From NCBI GenBank assembly GCA_029167225.1, contig JARFNK010000001.1, positions 558,001-622,000 of the forward strand: a stretch of DNA of 64,000 nt. The letters run 5' to 3'. Under the pieces are notes generated by a model. That model was given only the letters and a program-made list of their open reading frames with translations. It was not told the origin of the DNA and searched no databases. Positions 8,616-17,719 of the stretch are shown here, piece after piece; within the stretch, counting starts at the first letter, position 1, and the number at the start of each line of letters is the position of its first letter. The position numbers and the translations under genes were made by a program. This DNA comes from Sphingobium arseniciresistens (GTDB taxonomy: Bacteria > Pseudomonadota > Alphaproteobacteria > Sphingomonadales > Sphingomonadaceae).

Positions 8616-10263
8616 TTAGCACGACTTATGATATCCGAGTGGGCGATGATAACAGTCTAGGCGCTCATGTTGCACCGCACAAGGGGGATGTTCAGAATCA
8701 GTTATCTGTCCTGCGAAAAATGCCGGAGGGACCGGGTCCGACTTGGAAATTTTTCCCATGGGCGAAGCAGAAGATGTGCCGGTGATATTTTTAACGCTGG
8801 AGCGAACGACTTCGGTGCCGACCTGCAAATATGAGCAGTACGTCCACGCATGTCGTGGTTAGACAATCGGTCGACATCCAGGCTGTCTATGGCATTCAGC
8901 AATATGGCTGCGCCGCTCTCGGTCAGCCTTCTATATTATCCAGCGTGATGTTTCGGAACTGCGCATCTTTGTGCTTGATATTGCGATTGCAGCCCCTGCT
9001 GACTGATTGATGCCACCTGATATTCCAACGAAACCATTGCTGTATGGGTCGATGGCGCCATATGTGCTGTCAACTCTAATGCCATTTGAATCCGGCCCAT
9101 TAACAGACTGCTGAATCTTGGATGGCTCAGACACAGTTAAACTTGTCACGTTCCTTGCGAACATCCCATGCCCTCCGGATCGGTCGATGCGGCCATCAAA
9201 TGCGAGTGATGGCAAAAATGCATCGCCGCCCAGTAATGCAATGCCGTGCGATTGAGAGTTGGCAATGTCAGTATTTGATACTGACAGAGATCCCTTCCCA
9301 AGAACAACAATGTTCGATCCAAACAGTCCGGCGATATTTTTCCTGCGGTCAGCAAGCAATGTGCCAAAAATCTTTGAATTTTCGAGAATGGCGCCATATG
9401 CGCTTATGTGGATGCCCTGATTGAAGCAATTTTCAACCAGCGCTCCCGATATGTGGCAATTGTGAGATTTTACGTCCTTGCTTTTGATCTTACTAATGTC
9501 ATCCTCTATCGATATGCCACCACCATTATTCGGATGACCTTCAAGTTGTTTCCGCAAAACCGTACATGTGCATCTTTGATGGTCACGCCGGTCGCGGCGT
9601 AACTCGTTGTCCCTAGCCCGTTACATTTCCAGGCCCGTGCTCGCGTGAGCGTAACTCTTGACCAGGTGGCTGGATTGTCCTGTAAAAAGGAGCGGTATGA
9701 TGGATCGAAATCTATGCTGTGGCCGTTGTCATAGAGGGCTTCCGAGGGATCACAATCCGTTATTTCGCCGATGCCACATCGCACTGCGCTTAAGCAGTTT
9801 ACCTGTCCGTGACGTGCATGGATGTTTTTGGAGAACCATCGCTCGCACCACATAAAGATTATGGGTGAATAAAAAGTATCAGATGTATTATATGTGTAAC
9901 CGAGCATGTTTCGGGCATTCCCGTCCACGACGGGACATCGGCCGATGCCTACAATTCCTACATTATAAATTGGACGCTTCATGTTTCCCGAAAACAAGAG
10001 GCCGGCGGCCTTCGTGTTTTTCGTAAGCCTGAGGGAATCGCCTAGTTCAATTGTGCAGTTGTCGAAATCAATAATGACTGTGTCGGAGATGCTGTATCCA
10101 CCGATTGCCGGAAGAGTCAGGGTCCTCCACCCCGGCGCTTGAGTTCAGCCCGGGCGGCCATGATTGCCGGACGGGCATCCTTGTCTGGCCTTGCACCAAA
10201 ATTTCGGACGTCTATCCTCGTTTCCGCAGCAACCGCGCTTCGCAGCAGGTTCCGGCGATTCAT
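8616..10263 (-). pseudogene. Right-handed beta-helix protein broken by single-base deletions
   Basis: The frame starts at an ATG at 10263 with a twin-arginine-like start (MNRRNLLRSAVAA) followed by RIDVRNFGARPDK, the usual opening of pectate-lyase-like beta-helix proteins. The sense then passes through three frames. Shifts lie near 10124 (GGG read as GG), 9545 (CC as C), 8969 (AAAA as AAA), 8925 (CC as C) and 8828 (TTTT as TTT). Each is repaired by restoring one base of a short homopolymer, giving a protein of roughly 530-550 residues with many helix coils (NGIRVDSTYGAIDP; NITLDNIEG). Such proteins in polysaccharide clusters are often lyases or hydrolases. The exact 3' end is uncertain; a frame remains open to 8616. 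Confidence 0.72.
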
Positions 10264-10486
10264 TCGCTGTCCATTGGCATGGTCTTTTGGTGAACGCTTG
10301 AGGCTTACGCCTGAGTTGACGCCTCTGAAAGAAGTGCCCAGGTCGCTTATGTGCGATTGAGTTGCCTTCGGCCATGATGTGAAATTCAATCGCTTCAATT
10401 CTGACAAACGCCTTTCAGATCGCGTCTTGCAAGCGGCGCACGTCGAAAGTGGCGGGACCGCGCGCGTTGCGCCCCCCCGGATTTGG

Positions 10487-12556
10487 TTAGTGGAGGTCAT
10501 CTGAACCATCCTTGACCGACTGTGTCATTGCGCTGGAATCAATAGCCCTTAGGAAGCTGGGCAGCAGCACGTCATTGCCAAATGCGCTGAGGTGATCCGT
10601 ATCGAAATAGAGGGGTTTGCCATCAAGATAGCCATTGCAGGTTTTTCCGGGGCAAAGGATAGGGAACGGGTCCCATATGCTGATGCCTGAAGAACTGTTC
10701 GCGATGGCCTTGACGGCAGCCATCGGCCGAGCGGCGCGCTGTTCCATCTTGACCCGAAGCACATTCCATCCCGCGGTACAATAATGGCTTTCGCGATTGA
10801 ACCAGTCTCCGCAGCGATACAGGGATGTCGGCAAGGTCGGCTTTGGCGCTTCGATGATGAGCCGGATGCCCTTGTCCGCAAGTGGCTTTAGCAATGCGGC
10901 GGTTCGGGCAATGGTTGCAGCACTCGCGGCGAGCGGACGTGCATCGGCAAGATGAATGGCCTTGCGATCAATGTCCTCGTCCCACTCGCCTCTGAAGCGG
11001 GGCGTGTAAAGGCGAGGAAGCAACAGCGTGTCTCCAGCACGCGCCTTTGCCAGTATCTCTTTAAGCACCTTCGTCCGAAAGCTGGCACATCCTGGCAGGA
11101 GCGGCCGTTCATCGACCTGAATCGGGCTGCACCCGCCATAGGTGTAGATGAGCGCTTCCTGGCCTCGGATCGAGGCGGTGCGCGCGATCATGCGCTGATA
11201 AGCGCCGGCATGAGAATCGCCCAAGACGAAAAGCCGGGATTTGCCTATCCCGGCACATTTCGGCGTGAACCGCCAAAGCTCCCCGCCCGCATATTCTTCT
11301 TTTTGCGTTGTGAGGGCGCATTTTCCATTGTCGCCAAAATAGGGGGCGTAAGGGTCCCAGATGGATGCCTGATTGGCGACCGACAGACCGAATTTCGGCT
11401 TCTCGATATACAGCAGGAAGCAAATGCCGACACACAGCGCTGCAACTGCCGCGTAAGCGACGAAGAAGGCCGGCGTGCCAAGTTCTGTAATCCGTCGATT
11501 ATAGCGTAACGGGCGCTCAACAACATAGTAACTCGCACATGCAAGCAGGGTCATCAGGGCGAGGGCGAATGCTTGTTGCCCGATCGTGCTCACGCCAACA
11601 GTCCAGCGCATCAGCACGAGCACGCCCCAGTGCCAGAGATAAAGGGAATAGCTGATATTCCCCAGAAAAACGCAGGGACGAAGGGATAGCAACCGATCGG
11701 TCAGCGTTCCTGGACGCAGCCACAATATCGCTATCAGTACCGCAGTGGCGCCACAAGGAAGCAGCGCCCAGGGAAAAGGAAAGCTGTCAGCAGAGGCGAG
11801 CCAGAAACTGAGGAGTAGACTGGCAAGCGCGCTCAGCGCCAGCGCTTCTACAGGAAGAGAGCGGGTGGTGCGTACACTGGTAAGAGAAAAGCGATCAAGC
11901 TGATAACGAAGGAGGAAGCCGATGCCCAGTTCCCAGAAACGGGTGGGCAGCATATAAAATGCAGCGGATCGCCATTTTTCCGTTAAAATATAACAGGAAA
12001 TTAAAGATAGAAGCACCAGCACATATAGGGAAAAAAGATAAATCGATCTTTTTCTGTCATTATTTTTTGAATTTACAATCAGCGCATATGATATGAACGG
12101 AAACAGAAAATAATATTGCTCTTCTACTGCAAGTGACCATGTGTGGGTAAACGTATTATATTCTGTCGATGTGGAAAAATAATCTCCAGACGTAAATAAT
12201 AATGCAAAATTGCTGACGCCAAAAATGGCCGAAATTCCAGTGATTTCAATGGTCTTGCTAGCCGGCGCTTGCGGGATGAAAAGCACGCCGGCCAAAGTCG
12301 TAACGATCACGAACAAGAATATCGCAGGCAATATTCTTGAGAAACGCCGCCTGTAAAACCAGGAAAAATAGACCTTAAAAGAATTACCCGAAAAATGATA
12401 AACGGAATGGGCGACAACAAACCCAGATATCACAAAAAATACATCGACGCCTACAAACCCCCCAGGCAACCATGAAGAGCTTATGTGGAATAGCACAACA
12501 GATAAAACGGCGAGCATTCTCAGGCCGCTTATGCCTGTTATCTGATTTTTTTTCAC
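10487..12556 (-). CDS. OafA/YrhL-type acyltransferase fused to SGNH domain
   Basis: The 689-residue protein has an N-terminal acyltransferase-3 membrane domain of about 10-11 helices. It includes LRMLAVLSVVLFH with the likely catalytic His24, the FVGVDVFFVISGF motif (about 34-46) and HTWSLAVEEQYYF (138-150). After the last helix at about 365-383 comes a periplasmic SGNH hydrolase-like domain with VLGDSHAG (444-451; Ser448) and a C-terminal FDTDHLSAFG carrying the Asp-His pair. This architecture is that of O-antigen and exopolysaccharide O-acetylases. It is the first intact gene of the minus-strand cluster. The start follows a 300-base AT-rich region. Confidence 0.9.
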   Translation of the reverse strand: MKKNQITGISGLRMLAVLSVVLFHISSSWLPGGFVGVDVFFVISGFVVAHSVYHFSGNSFKVYFSWFYRRRFSRILPAIFLFVIVTTLAGVLFIPQAPASKTIEITGISAIFGVSNFALLFTSGDYFSTSTEYNTFTHTWSLAVEEQYYFLFPFISYALIVNSKNNDRKRSIYLFSLYVLVLLSLISCYILTEKWRSAAFYMLPTRFWELGIGFLLRYQLDRFSLTSVRTTRSLPVEALALSALASLLLSFWLASADSFPFPWALLPCGATAVLIAILWLRPGTLTDRLLSLRPCVFLGNISYSLYLWHWGVLVLMRWTVGVSTIGQQAFALALMTLLACASYYVVERPLRYNRRITELGTPAFFVAYAAVAALCVGICFLLYIEKPKFGLSVANQASIWDPYAPYFGDNGKCALTTQKEEYAGGELWRFTPKCAGIGKSRLFVLGDSHAGAYQRMIARTASIRGQEALIYTYGGCSPIQVDERPLLPGCASFRTKVLKEILAKARAGDTLLLPRLYTPRFRGEWDEDIDRKAIHLADARPLAASAATIARTAALLKPLADKGIRLIIEAPKPTLPTSLYRCGDWFNRESHYCTAGWNVLRVKMEQRAARPMAAVKAIANSSSGISIWDPFPILCPGKTCNGYLDGKPLYFDTDHLSAFGNDVLLPSFLRAIDSSAMTQSVKDGSDDLH

Positions 12557-12907
12557 CTATTCTTGCCCCTTCGAACATGGCGTGTCAGCGTCATTGAATA
12601 AATTTTGGCTTCTGATGATCTTATTAAAATTTTCTGTTCACATAATTTATGAACACTCTCGCTCAATTGTCTCTCGAATACCTGATCCATTCTTCGGATT
12701 AGAGCTTAGTAGGCGAGACGAGGCGGGCTTGAAAAAGTGCAGATTGATAAGGCTATGTGTTGCCTTGCCTTATGCCGCGCCGCAGCAATCTTGGCAATAT
12801 TCAGGTCACTCACAGTTTTGACAGAAGTGGCCTGGTAACACTGCACAGGACGGCAAGTGGACTTTCTGCCTGACGGCGGCCCGTATGGCCGCATGACAGG
12901 AGTAGAG
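12557..12907. other. AT-rich intergenic region upstream of the acyltransferase
   Basis: No convincing gene is visible in this stretch. Its left half (12580-12680) is much richer in A and T than the surrounding DNA and probably holds the promoter of the minus-strand polysaccharide operon. The right half is GC-rich and leads into an IS3-type orfA fragment; a possible IS end is not defined. Confidence 0.4.
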
Positions 12908-13052
12908 ATGAGCAAACGATCACGCCGGGACCATGGGGCGGCATTTATGGCAAACGTGGCGCTGGCGGCCGTGAAGGACGAGAAGACGCTGGCGGAACTG
13001 GCGCAGCAGTTTGACGTTCACCCGAACCAGATCACGCAATGGCGCGGGCAGC
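12908..13052 (+). pseudogene. IS3-family transposase orfA, 5' fragment
   Basis: The ATG at 12908 is preceded by AGGAGTAGAG. It opens a frame of about 48 residues typical of an IS3-family OrfA helix-turn-helix start: MSKRSRRDHGAAF, then LAAVKDEKTLAELAQQFDVHPNQITQWRGQL. Similarity stops after QL near 13052. The next 52 bases (13053-13104) are unrelated to OrfA and run into the inverted repeat of another IS. The rest of the gene is absent from the window, so this is a truncated copy. Confidence 0.75.
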
Positions 13053-13104
13053 TGTCATCGGTCTTAAAATTCTCCGTAAAAGTGGGCTTTGGAAATTCGC
13101 TATG
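13053..13104. other. Orphan 52-bp segment between two IS remnants
   Basis: This short block separates the truncated orfA from the inverted repeat of the next IS. It is not a continuation of either IS3-type gene, nor recognisably of the IS5-type gene on the other side. It marks at least one additional recombination or deletion event in this locus. Confidence 0.35.
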
Positions 13105-13135
13105 TGAGTAGCCCCTAGATTTCTGGACGCCTTCT
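13105..13135. repeat. Terminal inverted repeat of the IS3-family element, left
   Basis: These 31 bases are the perfect reverse complement of 14293-14323. The outer end begins TGAGTAGCC. Confidence 0.92.
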
Positions 13136-13210
13136 GCTTCCAAAATCTGTTTCCGTTCGAACTTGTGCGGGCGACAGCATGCCGTTCCTGACGTGCTTGC
13201 GCACCGGGTT

Positions 13211-13999
13211 TTAAAACATCTCGATATAATCGAACAAGTCTTGGCGGGCTTCTTCGCGGGTTTTGTAGGTGCGGCGCCGGATGCGTTCACGCTTGAGCGA
13301 GGAAAAGAAGCTCTCGGCTACCGCGTTATCATGGCAGTTCCCGCGCCGGCTCATCGAATGCTCAAGATAGTTAGCTCGGATGAAGGCCGCCGAGTCCATG
13401 CTGGTGAACTGCGAGCCTTGATCCGAATGGATCAGCACCCGCTGCTTCGGCTTTCGCCGCCATACGGCCATGTGCAGCGCCTGCAGCACCACATCGGTGG
13501 TCTGCCTGCTCTGCATCGACCAGCCCACCACGCGGCGGGAATAGAGGTCGATCACGACGGCCAAATAGGCAAAGCCCTCCAGGGTGCGAATGTAGGTGAT
13601 GTCTGTCACCCAGGCCCGATCGGGAGCAGCGACGTCGAACTGACGATCCAAAGCGTTGTCGACCGCCAAAGATGGCTTGCCACCATAGCTCCCCGGCCGA
13701 CGCTTGTAGCCGATCTGCGCCTTGATACCCGCCAGCCTGGTCAACCGGGCAACACGGTTCGGGGAACAGGTCTCGCCCTGATCCAGTAGGTCGTCGTGCA
13801 ACTTGCGGTAGCCATAGACCTTGCCGCTGTCGTTCCAGGCTTGCCGGATTAACTTGGTCTGGCGAGCATCTTCGCGGGCTCGCTGGCTCAGCAGGTTCTT
13901 CTGCCACGCATAGAAACCGCTTGGCTGGATGCGCAGTCACCGACACATCGACCGCACCCGGAACTGGTCGCGATGCTGTGCAACGAACGCGTATCTCAC
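13211..13999 (-). pseudogene. IS3-family transposase OrfB with premature TGA
   Basis: orfB would start at GTG 13999, overlapping the orfA stop, and run 262 residues. Codon 21 is TGA (13937-13939) where related OrfB proteins have Cys (CRCLRIQPSGFYAW). Downstream of the stop the rve integrase core is complete: WVTDITYI with the first Asp, HSDQGSQF with the second, and DNAVAESFFSSLKRE with the Glu. An internal start at 13801 would leave a 196-residue piece with the full DDE core but without the N-terminal HTH_21 part. Confidence 0.83.
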
Positions 14000-14264
14000 T
14001 TTGCATCCCTGGCGAAATACGCGGTGGCTTTTTTTAGAATGTCGCGCTCCTCGGTCACCCGAGCCAGTTCGCGCTTCAACTGGCGGATCTCCGCATCCTT
14101 GCTAGCATCGCCAGACACTGACCGCGCCAGTTGCCGCTTCCACGCATACAGCGAATGCTGACTGACCCCGAGCCGCTCCGAAACCTCCGCTACCGGATAC
14201 CCACGTTCGGTGATCTGGGCTACCGCATCACGCTTGAACTCATCGCTGAATTGGGCTTACCCAT
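13996..14264 (-). pseudogene. IS3-family transposase OrfA with early frameshift
   Basis: The ATG at 14264 starts MGKP, but the expected CCC-CAA-TTC reads CCC-AAT-TC near 14253-14255, a one-base loss from a C run. In the restored frame the OrfA helix-turn-helix is clear: FSDEFKRDAVAQITERGYPVAEVSERLGVSQHSLYAWKRQL, then a leucine-zipper-like tail ending ILKKATAYFARDAK. The AAAAAAAG near its end is the likely frameshift site for making OrfAB. Confidence 0.82.
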
Positions 14265-14292
14265 CGTCGTCTCCTGTCCTCAAAATTAGGAT

Positions 14293-14323
14293 AGAAGGCG
14301 TCCAGAAATCTAGGGGCTACTCA
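14293..14323. repeat. Terminal inverted repeat of the IS3-family element, right
   Basis: These 31 bases are the perfect reverse complement of 13105-13135. The adjacent IS5-type transposase frame ends within this repeat, showing that the element sits on a truncated gene. Confidence 0.92.
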
Positions 14324-15073
14324 CTTCCATGTTCCGAAGATCTTCTCGATTCGGCCCCGAACGCGATGGATCGGCTGATTCCATTGACGAAGCCATGCCT
14401 GGGCTTCCTCTTCGCTGCGCCCCCAACGCTGGTGGAGACAATGCGGGGGATGCCCCCTTGCTCGCGCGGCATCGCGAAAGTGATTGCCGCGATAGGCGCT
14501 ATCAGCAAACACTTCGCCTGGATTGTCGGGCAAGGCGTCTGGGCCTGCCTTGCCGTCATTGATATTGGCGGATGGGACCGAGACTTCTTCGACCAAAGCC
14601 GTATCGGCATCAGCACTAACGTGAGCCTTGAAGACGTAAACCGCCCGCTTGCCCTTGTGCTCCACCCAGCGGACGTCGTCATCGTCTTCACTGGTGAACG
14701 CGATGACGGTGGCATAAACCAGTGTTCCGGCCTTGACCGTCATCGCCTTTGATTTGAGCTGCAAGGTCACGCTTTCAAACCTTGACCGGTCAAGCCGGTG
14801 CGCAACGAGCAATCTGAGGAAGCGGACGAAGGCGGTCCGCTCAGGCGTCGCTTCCATCGCAGAGAACCAGCAGATGCGACGAAAGAAGGCTCGATCATCA
14901 AGCGCTTCGACCAGCTTCACATCGGACAGGTCGTACCAGATTGACAGCAGCAGGGCTTTGAACATCGCCAGCCTCGGCCAGGCAAGCTCACCCTTGCCAG
15001 CCAGATAGAGTGGATCGAGCAGCATCTCGACATGCTTCCAGTCGATCAGAGATACCAGCGTGTCGAGCGACAA
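14324..15073 (-). pseudogene. IS5-family transposase, truncated at 3' end by the IS3 element
   Basis: The frame of about 250 residues has IS5-family features: PRLAMFKALLLSIWYDLSDVKLVEALDDR, then ATPERTAFVRFLRLL, a VYATVIAF segment around the first Asp, and EVFADSAYRGN with the second Asp. It ends at HRVRGRIEKIFGTWK exactly where the IS3 inverted repeat begins; the following KRSYGLRRMR-type tail and the IS end are missing. A TAG lies in frame 14 codons before the TTG start used here, so the N-terminus may also be damaged. Several substitutions from the family pattern suggest an old copy. Confidence 0.8.
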
Positions 15074-15212
15074 AGCCGCCCGCTCGCGACTTGCAAAACC
15101 AGACTACTCCTGCCCAATCGAACGTCGCGCCACCAGCCGCTCTCTGTCTGGGAAAGCCCATAGAATCAGCAATCAACGCTCCTGTCCACGCCCATCCGCG
15201 CACTGGTCTCAT

Positions 15213-15234
15213 GAGACAGGCTCAGGGCGAACGG
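15213..15234. repeat. Extragenic palindromic repeat unit, type A (single copy)
   Basis: GACAGGCTCAGGGCGAACGG occurs here between the IS5 fragment and proC. The same unit recurs near 30.9, 35.0 and 51.6-51.7 kb, always between genes. Confidence 0.7.
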
Positions 15235-15320
15235 GATTGTTGATCCCTACATAGAAAACGCGATACTGTGATCGGGGATAGACGTTCACGCCCATCCCCC
15301 CCCGCAAGAAAACGCCGGCG

Positions 15321-16145
15321 CTATTCGCCCCGCGCCATCGCCTCGCCCCGGTCGCGCGCGGCGCGCAGAGTGTCGGTGAGCAGGGTGACGAGGCGGTCGT
15401 CGGCGTCGAGCACATTCATGCCCTCCCGCGTCATCCCGCCGGGGCTCGCCACGCGATCGGCGAGCATGCCGGGCGCTTCGTCGCTCGCTGCGGCCAGCGT
15501 CGCGGCGCCCTGCACCGTCGCCAGCGCCAGCCGGCCGGCCTGATCGGCGGGAAGGCCGAGCGCCTCGCCCGCGCGGGCCAGCGCATCGATGAAGCGGAAC
15601 AGATAGGCCGGGCCGCAGCCCGACAGCGCCGTCACCAGATTGAACTGGGCTTCATCGGCGATCCATTCGGCCAGCCCCAGCGGCGTCATCAGCGCCTGCA
15701 CGGATGCACGCGCCGCGCCATGGGTATCCTCATCGGCGAACAGCGCGCACACGCCCTGCCCGACGCCGACCGGGGTATTGGGCATCACGCGCACGATCTG
15801 CGCGCCCTGCGGCAGGGCATCGCGCAACTGTGCCGCCGTCGTGCCTGCAAGTATGGAGACGAACTGCGTATCGGCCGCGGCGACCGCCGACAGCCGAGGC
15901 ATCACATCGGCGAACTGATAGGGCTTCATGCCGATCAGGACGGTCGTGCCGGCGTCCAGCGCCTGCGGATAGTCCGTCACCACGGTCACGCCCGGCGCGA
16001 CCGGCCTGCCGCTTGGCCGAAGCACCGTCACCCGAGCGGGATCAAGCCCGCAGGCCAGCCAGCGGGACAGCATCTGCCCCGCCATATTGCCGCAGCCGAT
16101 CATGAACAGCCGCGCGGGCCAACTTGTCTCTATAGTGTCGGTCAT
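15321..16145 (-). CDS. proC: Pyrroline-5-carboxylate reductase
   Basis: The 274-residue cytoplasmic enzyme makes the last step of proline synthesis, reducing 1-pyrroline-5-carboxylate with NAD(P)H. The Rossmann motif MIGCGNMAG is at 15-23. VRVMPNTPVGVGQG and ALSGCGPAYLFRFIDALARAGEALGL are the central signature, and the C-terminal ASPGGMTREGMNVLD is the ProC active-site block. Length is normal. It follows the ybjN-like gene by 6 bases and is probably co-transcribed with it. The surroundings mark the return from the IS-rich island to core genes. Confidence 0.95.
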   Translation of the reverse strand: MTDTIETSWPARLFMIGCGNMAGQMLSRWLACGLDPARVTVLRPSGRPVAPGVTVVTDYPQALDAGTTVLIGMKPYQFADVMPRLSAVAAADTQFVSILAGTTAAQLRDALPQGAQIVRVMPNTPVGVGQGVCALFADEDTHGAARASVQALMTPLGLAEWIADEAQFNLVTALSGCGPAYLFRFIDALARAGEALGLPADQAGRLALATVQGAATLAAASDEAPGMLADRVASPGGMTREGMNVLDADDRLVTLLTDTLRAARDRGEAMARGE

Positions 16146-16151
16146 CCTGCG

Positions 16152-16658
16152 TCAGGCTTCGCCGCGCGTCTCGATCAGGCTGGCGGACAGTGCCTCGGCC
16201 GGGGTCTTGCCGCCCCAGAGCACGAACTGGAACACCGGGTAGAAGCGCTCGCACTCGTCGATCGCGGTTTCCACCATGATCTGCGCCTGATCCAGAGAGA
16301 GCGTGTCCCCCTGCCCCAGCAAGGCGCCGTGGCGGAACAGCACAATGCCGCTGGAGGACCACAGCTCGAAATGACCGAGCCACAATTGTTCATTGATCAG
16401 GCCGATCGCTTCATAGACCGGCACCCGCTTGTCGTCGGAAACCTTGATGTCGGGCATCGCCAGAAGCTGGAGAACCTGATCGTCCTCGCGCCAGATCGCG
16501 CGCACTTCATATTGTGCCCAGCTGCCGCGCGTGGTGGCGGCGATCTCGTCTTCGCTGACCTGTTCGATCGTCCAGCCATTGGCATCGAAATAGGTCGCCA
16601 ACATATCTATCGGCGCGGCATCATGCCCGTCATGTTCGAATTCGTCGCTATCCATCAT
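16152..16658 (-). CDS. YbjN domain-containing protein
   Basis: The 168-residue acidic protein has the YbjN fold pattern: an N-terminal IDMLATYFDANGWTIEQVSEDEIAATT, then RAIWREDDQVLQLLAMPDIKV and YEAIGLINEQLWLGHFELWSSSGIVLFRHGALL. The family resembles type III secretion chaperones; E. coli YbjN affects motility and stress traits, but no molecular function is established here. It sits directly upstream of proC, an arrangement that recurs in alphaproteobacteria, which favours a real operon. Confidence 0.85.
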   Translation of the reverse strand: MMDSDEFEHDGHDAAPIDMLATYFDANGWTIEQVSEDEIAATTRGSWAQYEVRAIWREDDQVLQLLAMPDIKVSDDKRVPVYEAIGLINEQLWLGHFELWSSSGIVLFRHGALLGQGDTLSLDQAQIMVETAIDECERFYPVFQFVLWGGKTPAEALSASLIETRGEA

Positions 16659-16786
16659 ATTATTTTCGCTCGTACACGCCCCTTATAGGATGCTCTATCA
16701 GCTTATATCGCCAATGGACAGGCATCCGGCCCAAGGCGGCCGATACTGTGCATCAAATTGTGGATAGGCTGTGGATAAGTCTGCGG

Positions 16787-17095
16787 TCAGTCCGCTTTTT
16801 TGGCCGAAGGCTTGCGCGAGGCGACGCGGGCCTTCAGCACTTCGGGCGCGGAACCTTCCAGCGCGTCGAGCCGCGCCTTCAGTAATTCCACTTCCTCACG
16901 CGCGGCGGCGGCGACGGCCTTGACCGCGTCGAACTCTTCGCGGCTGACGAAATCCAGATCGCCGACCCAGCCCTTCGCACGCTCTTTCGCGCGCGATTCG
17001 AATTCGCGGGTCATGCCGGCCACGGTGCCGGCCGCACCGTTCACCAGCTTGGCCAGATCGTCGAAGAAACGGTTTTCACTCTGCATGGCATTCAC
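16787..17095 (-). CDS. ubiK: UbiK-type accessory factor (BMFP domain)
   Basis: This small coiled-coil protein of about 102 residues matches the YqiC/UbiK family, which helps the ubiquinone-synthesis complex. It has FFDDLAKLVNGAAGTVAGMTREFESRAKERA, then a DFVSREEFDAVKAVA turn and a C-terminal coiled coil ELLKARLDALEG, followed by a basic tail. The GTG at 17095 overlaps the TspO stop (GTGA), allowing translational coupling; an ATG three codons in (17086) is an equally plausible start. Confidence 0.82.
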   Translation of the reverse strand: MNAMQSENRFFDDLAKLVNGAAGTVAGMTREFESRAKERAKGWVGDLDFVSREEFDAVKAVAAAAREEVELLKARLDALEGSAPEVLKARVASRKPSAKKAD

Positions 17096-17664
17096 CTGGG
17101 ATCGGGGGCTATCGCACTAATCTGGGTGCGCAGTGCCGGAACGACAAGGGTTTCCGCGCCTGGATTGAGGCGCATGATCTCGAAATTCAGCGATGCTGCG
17201 AACACCAGCCACGCCAGATAGGGCAGCATCAGCCATCCCGCTACCCTGCGAATGCGGAAAAACAGGATCATCGCCACAAAGCTGAGCAGAAAGATCGCCA
17301 CGATCAGCGCGAAAGCCGCCGTCACCTTGTGCGCGGCGAAGAATAGCGGCGACCAGGCAAGATTGCCGATCAGCTGCACGACGAACATGGCAATAGCGGT
17401 GCCGCGCAGCCGCGCACCGCGGGCGTGCAGCACCATGGCGATGGCCAGTCCCATCAGCACATAGAGCAGCGTCCAGGCGATCGGGAAAGCCAGCGCCGGC
17501 GGCATGAAATCCGGCTTCACGAGCGCGGCGAACCAGCGATTGCCATAGCCGCTGTTGGATGCCTGCCCCGAGAGGAACCCCAGGAAGACGATGCCCGGCA
17601 CGGTAAACAAGGCCCAGCGCAGATAGGCGAGGCGAAGCTGCCCTCTGGACGCGATCTGGTTCAT
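17092..17664 (-). CDS. tspO: TspO/MBR family membrane protein
   Basis: The 190-residue protein has five predicted membrane helices and TspO hallmarks: WFAALVKPDFMPPALAFPIAWTLLYVLMGLAIAMV (the K-P-x-F/W-x-P-P loop after helix 1) and a conserved last helix ending in FAASLNFEIMRLNPG. TspO proteins bind tetrapyrroles and regulate porphyrin or stress responses; in photosynthetic alphaproteobacteria they modulate oxygen-linked gene expression. The N-terminal extension is longer than in the smallest homologues. Its stop overlaps the GTG of ubiK. Confidence 0.9.
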   Translation of the reverse strand: MNQIASRGQLRLAYLRWALFTVPGIVFLGFLSGQASNSGYGNRWFAALVKPDFMPPALAFPIAWTLLYVLMGLAIAMVLHARGARLRGTAIAMFVVQLIGNLAWSPLFFAAHKVTAAFALIVAIFLLSFVAMILFFRIRRVAGWLMLPYLAWLVFAASLNFEIMRLNPGAETLVVPALRTQISAIAPDPR

Positions 17665-17719
17665 CTATGCTATTCCCCCCGATGCTGCGCGCCGCGCCGT
17701 CGCTCTTTCTCTTCGGTCT

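Larger units (their letters stand above)
13105..14323 (-). mobile_element. IS3-family insertion sequence, 1,219 bp, with perfect inverted repeats
   Basis: The first 31 bases (13105-13135) and last 31 bases (14293-14323) are exact reverse complements starting TGAGTAGCCCC, as expected for an IS3-family element with TG...CA ends. Between them lie overlapping orfA and orfB on the minus strand, with an A7 stretch at the end of orfA that resembles the usual -1 frameshift site. The flanks (CTATG left, CTTCC right) show no target duplication, and they come from different mobile genes. Both orfs carry lesions, so mobility would need a helper. Confidence 0.9.

Noticed and set aside
10264-10509. In-frame N-terminal extension before the beta-helix start
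   Set aside because: The 82 codons upstream of ATG 10263 are unlike any signal or beta-helix sequence and overlap the end of the acyltransferase gene; the Tat-like start at 10263 is better.
12582-12821. Plus-strand frame of 79 codons in the AT-rich gap
   Set aside because: It lacks a ribosome-binding site and a recognisable domain, and lies where the promoter of the minus-strand operon is expected.
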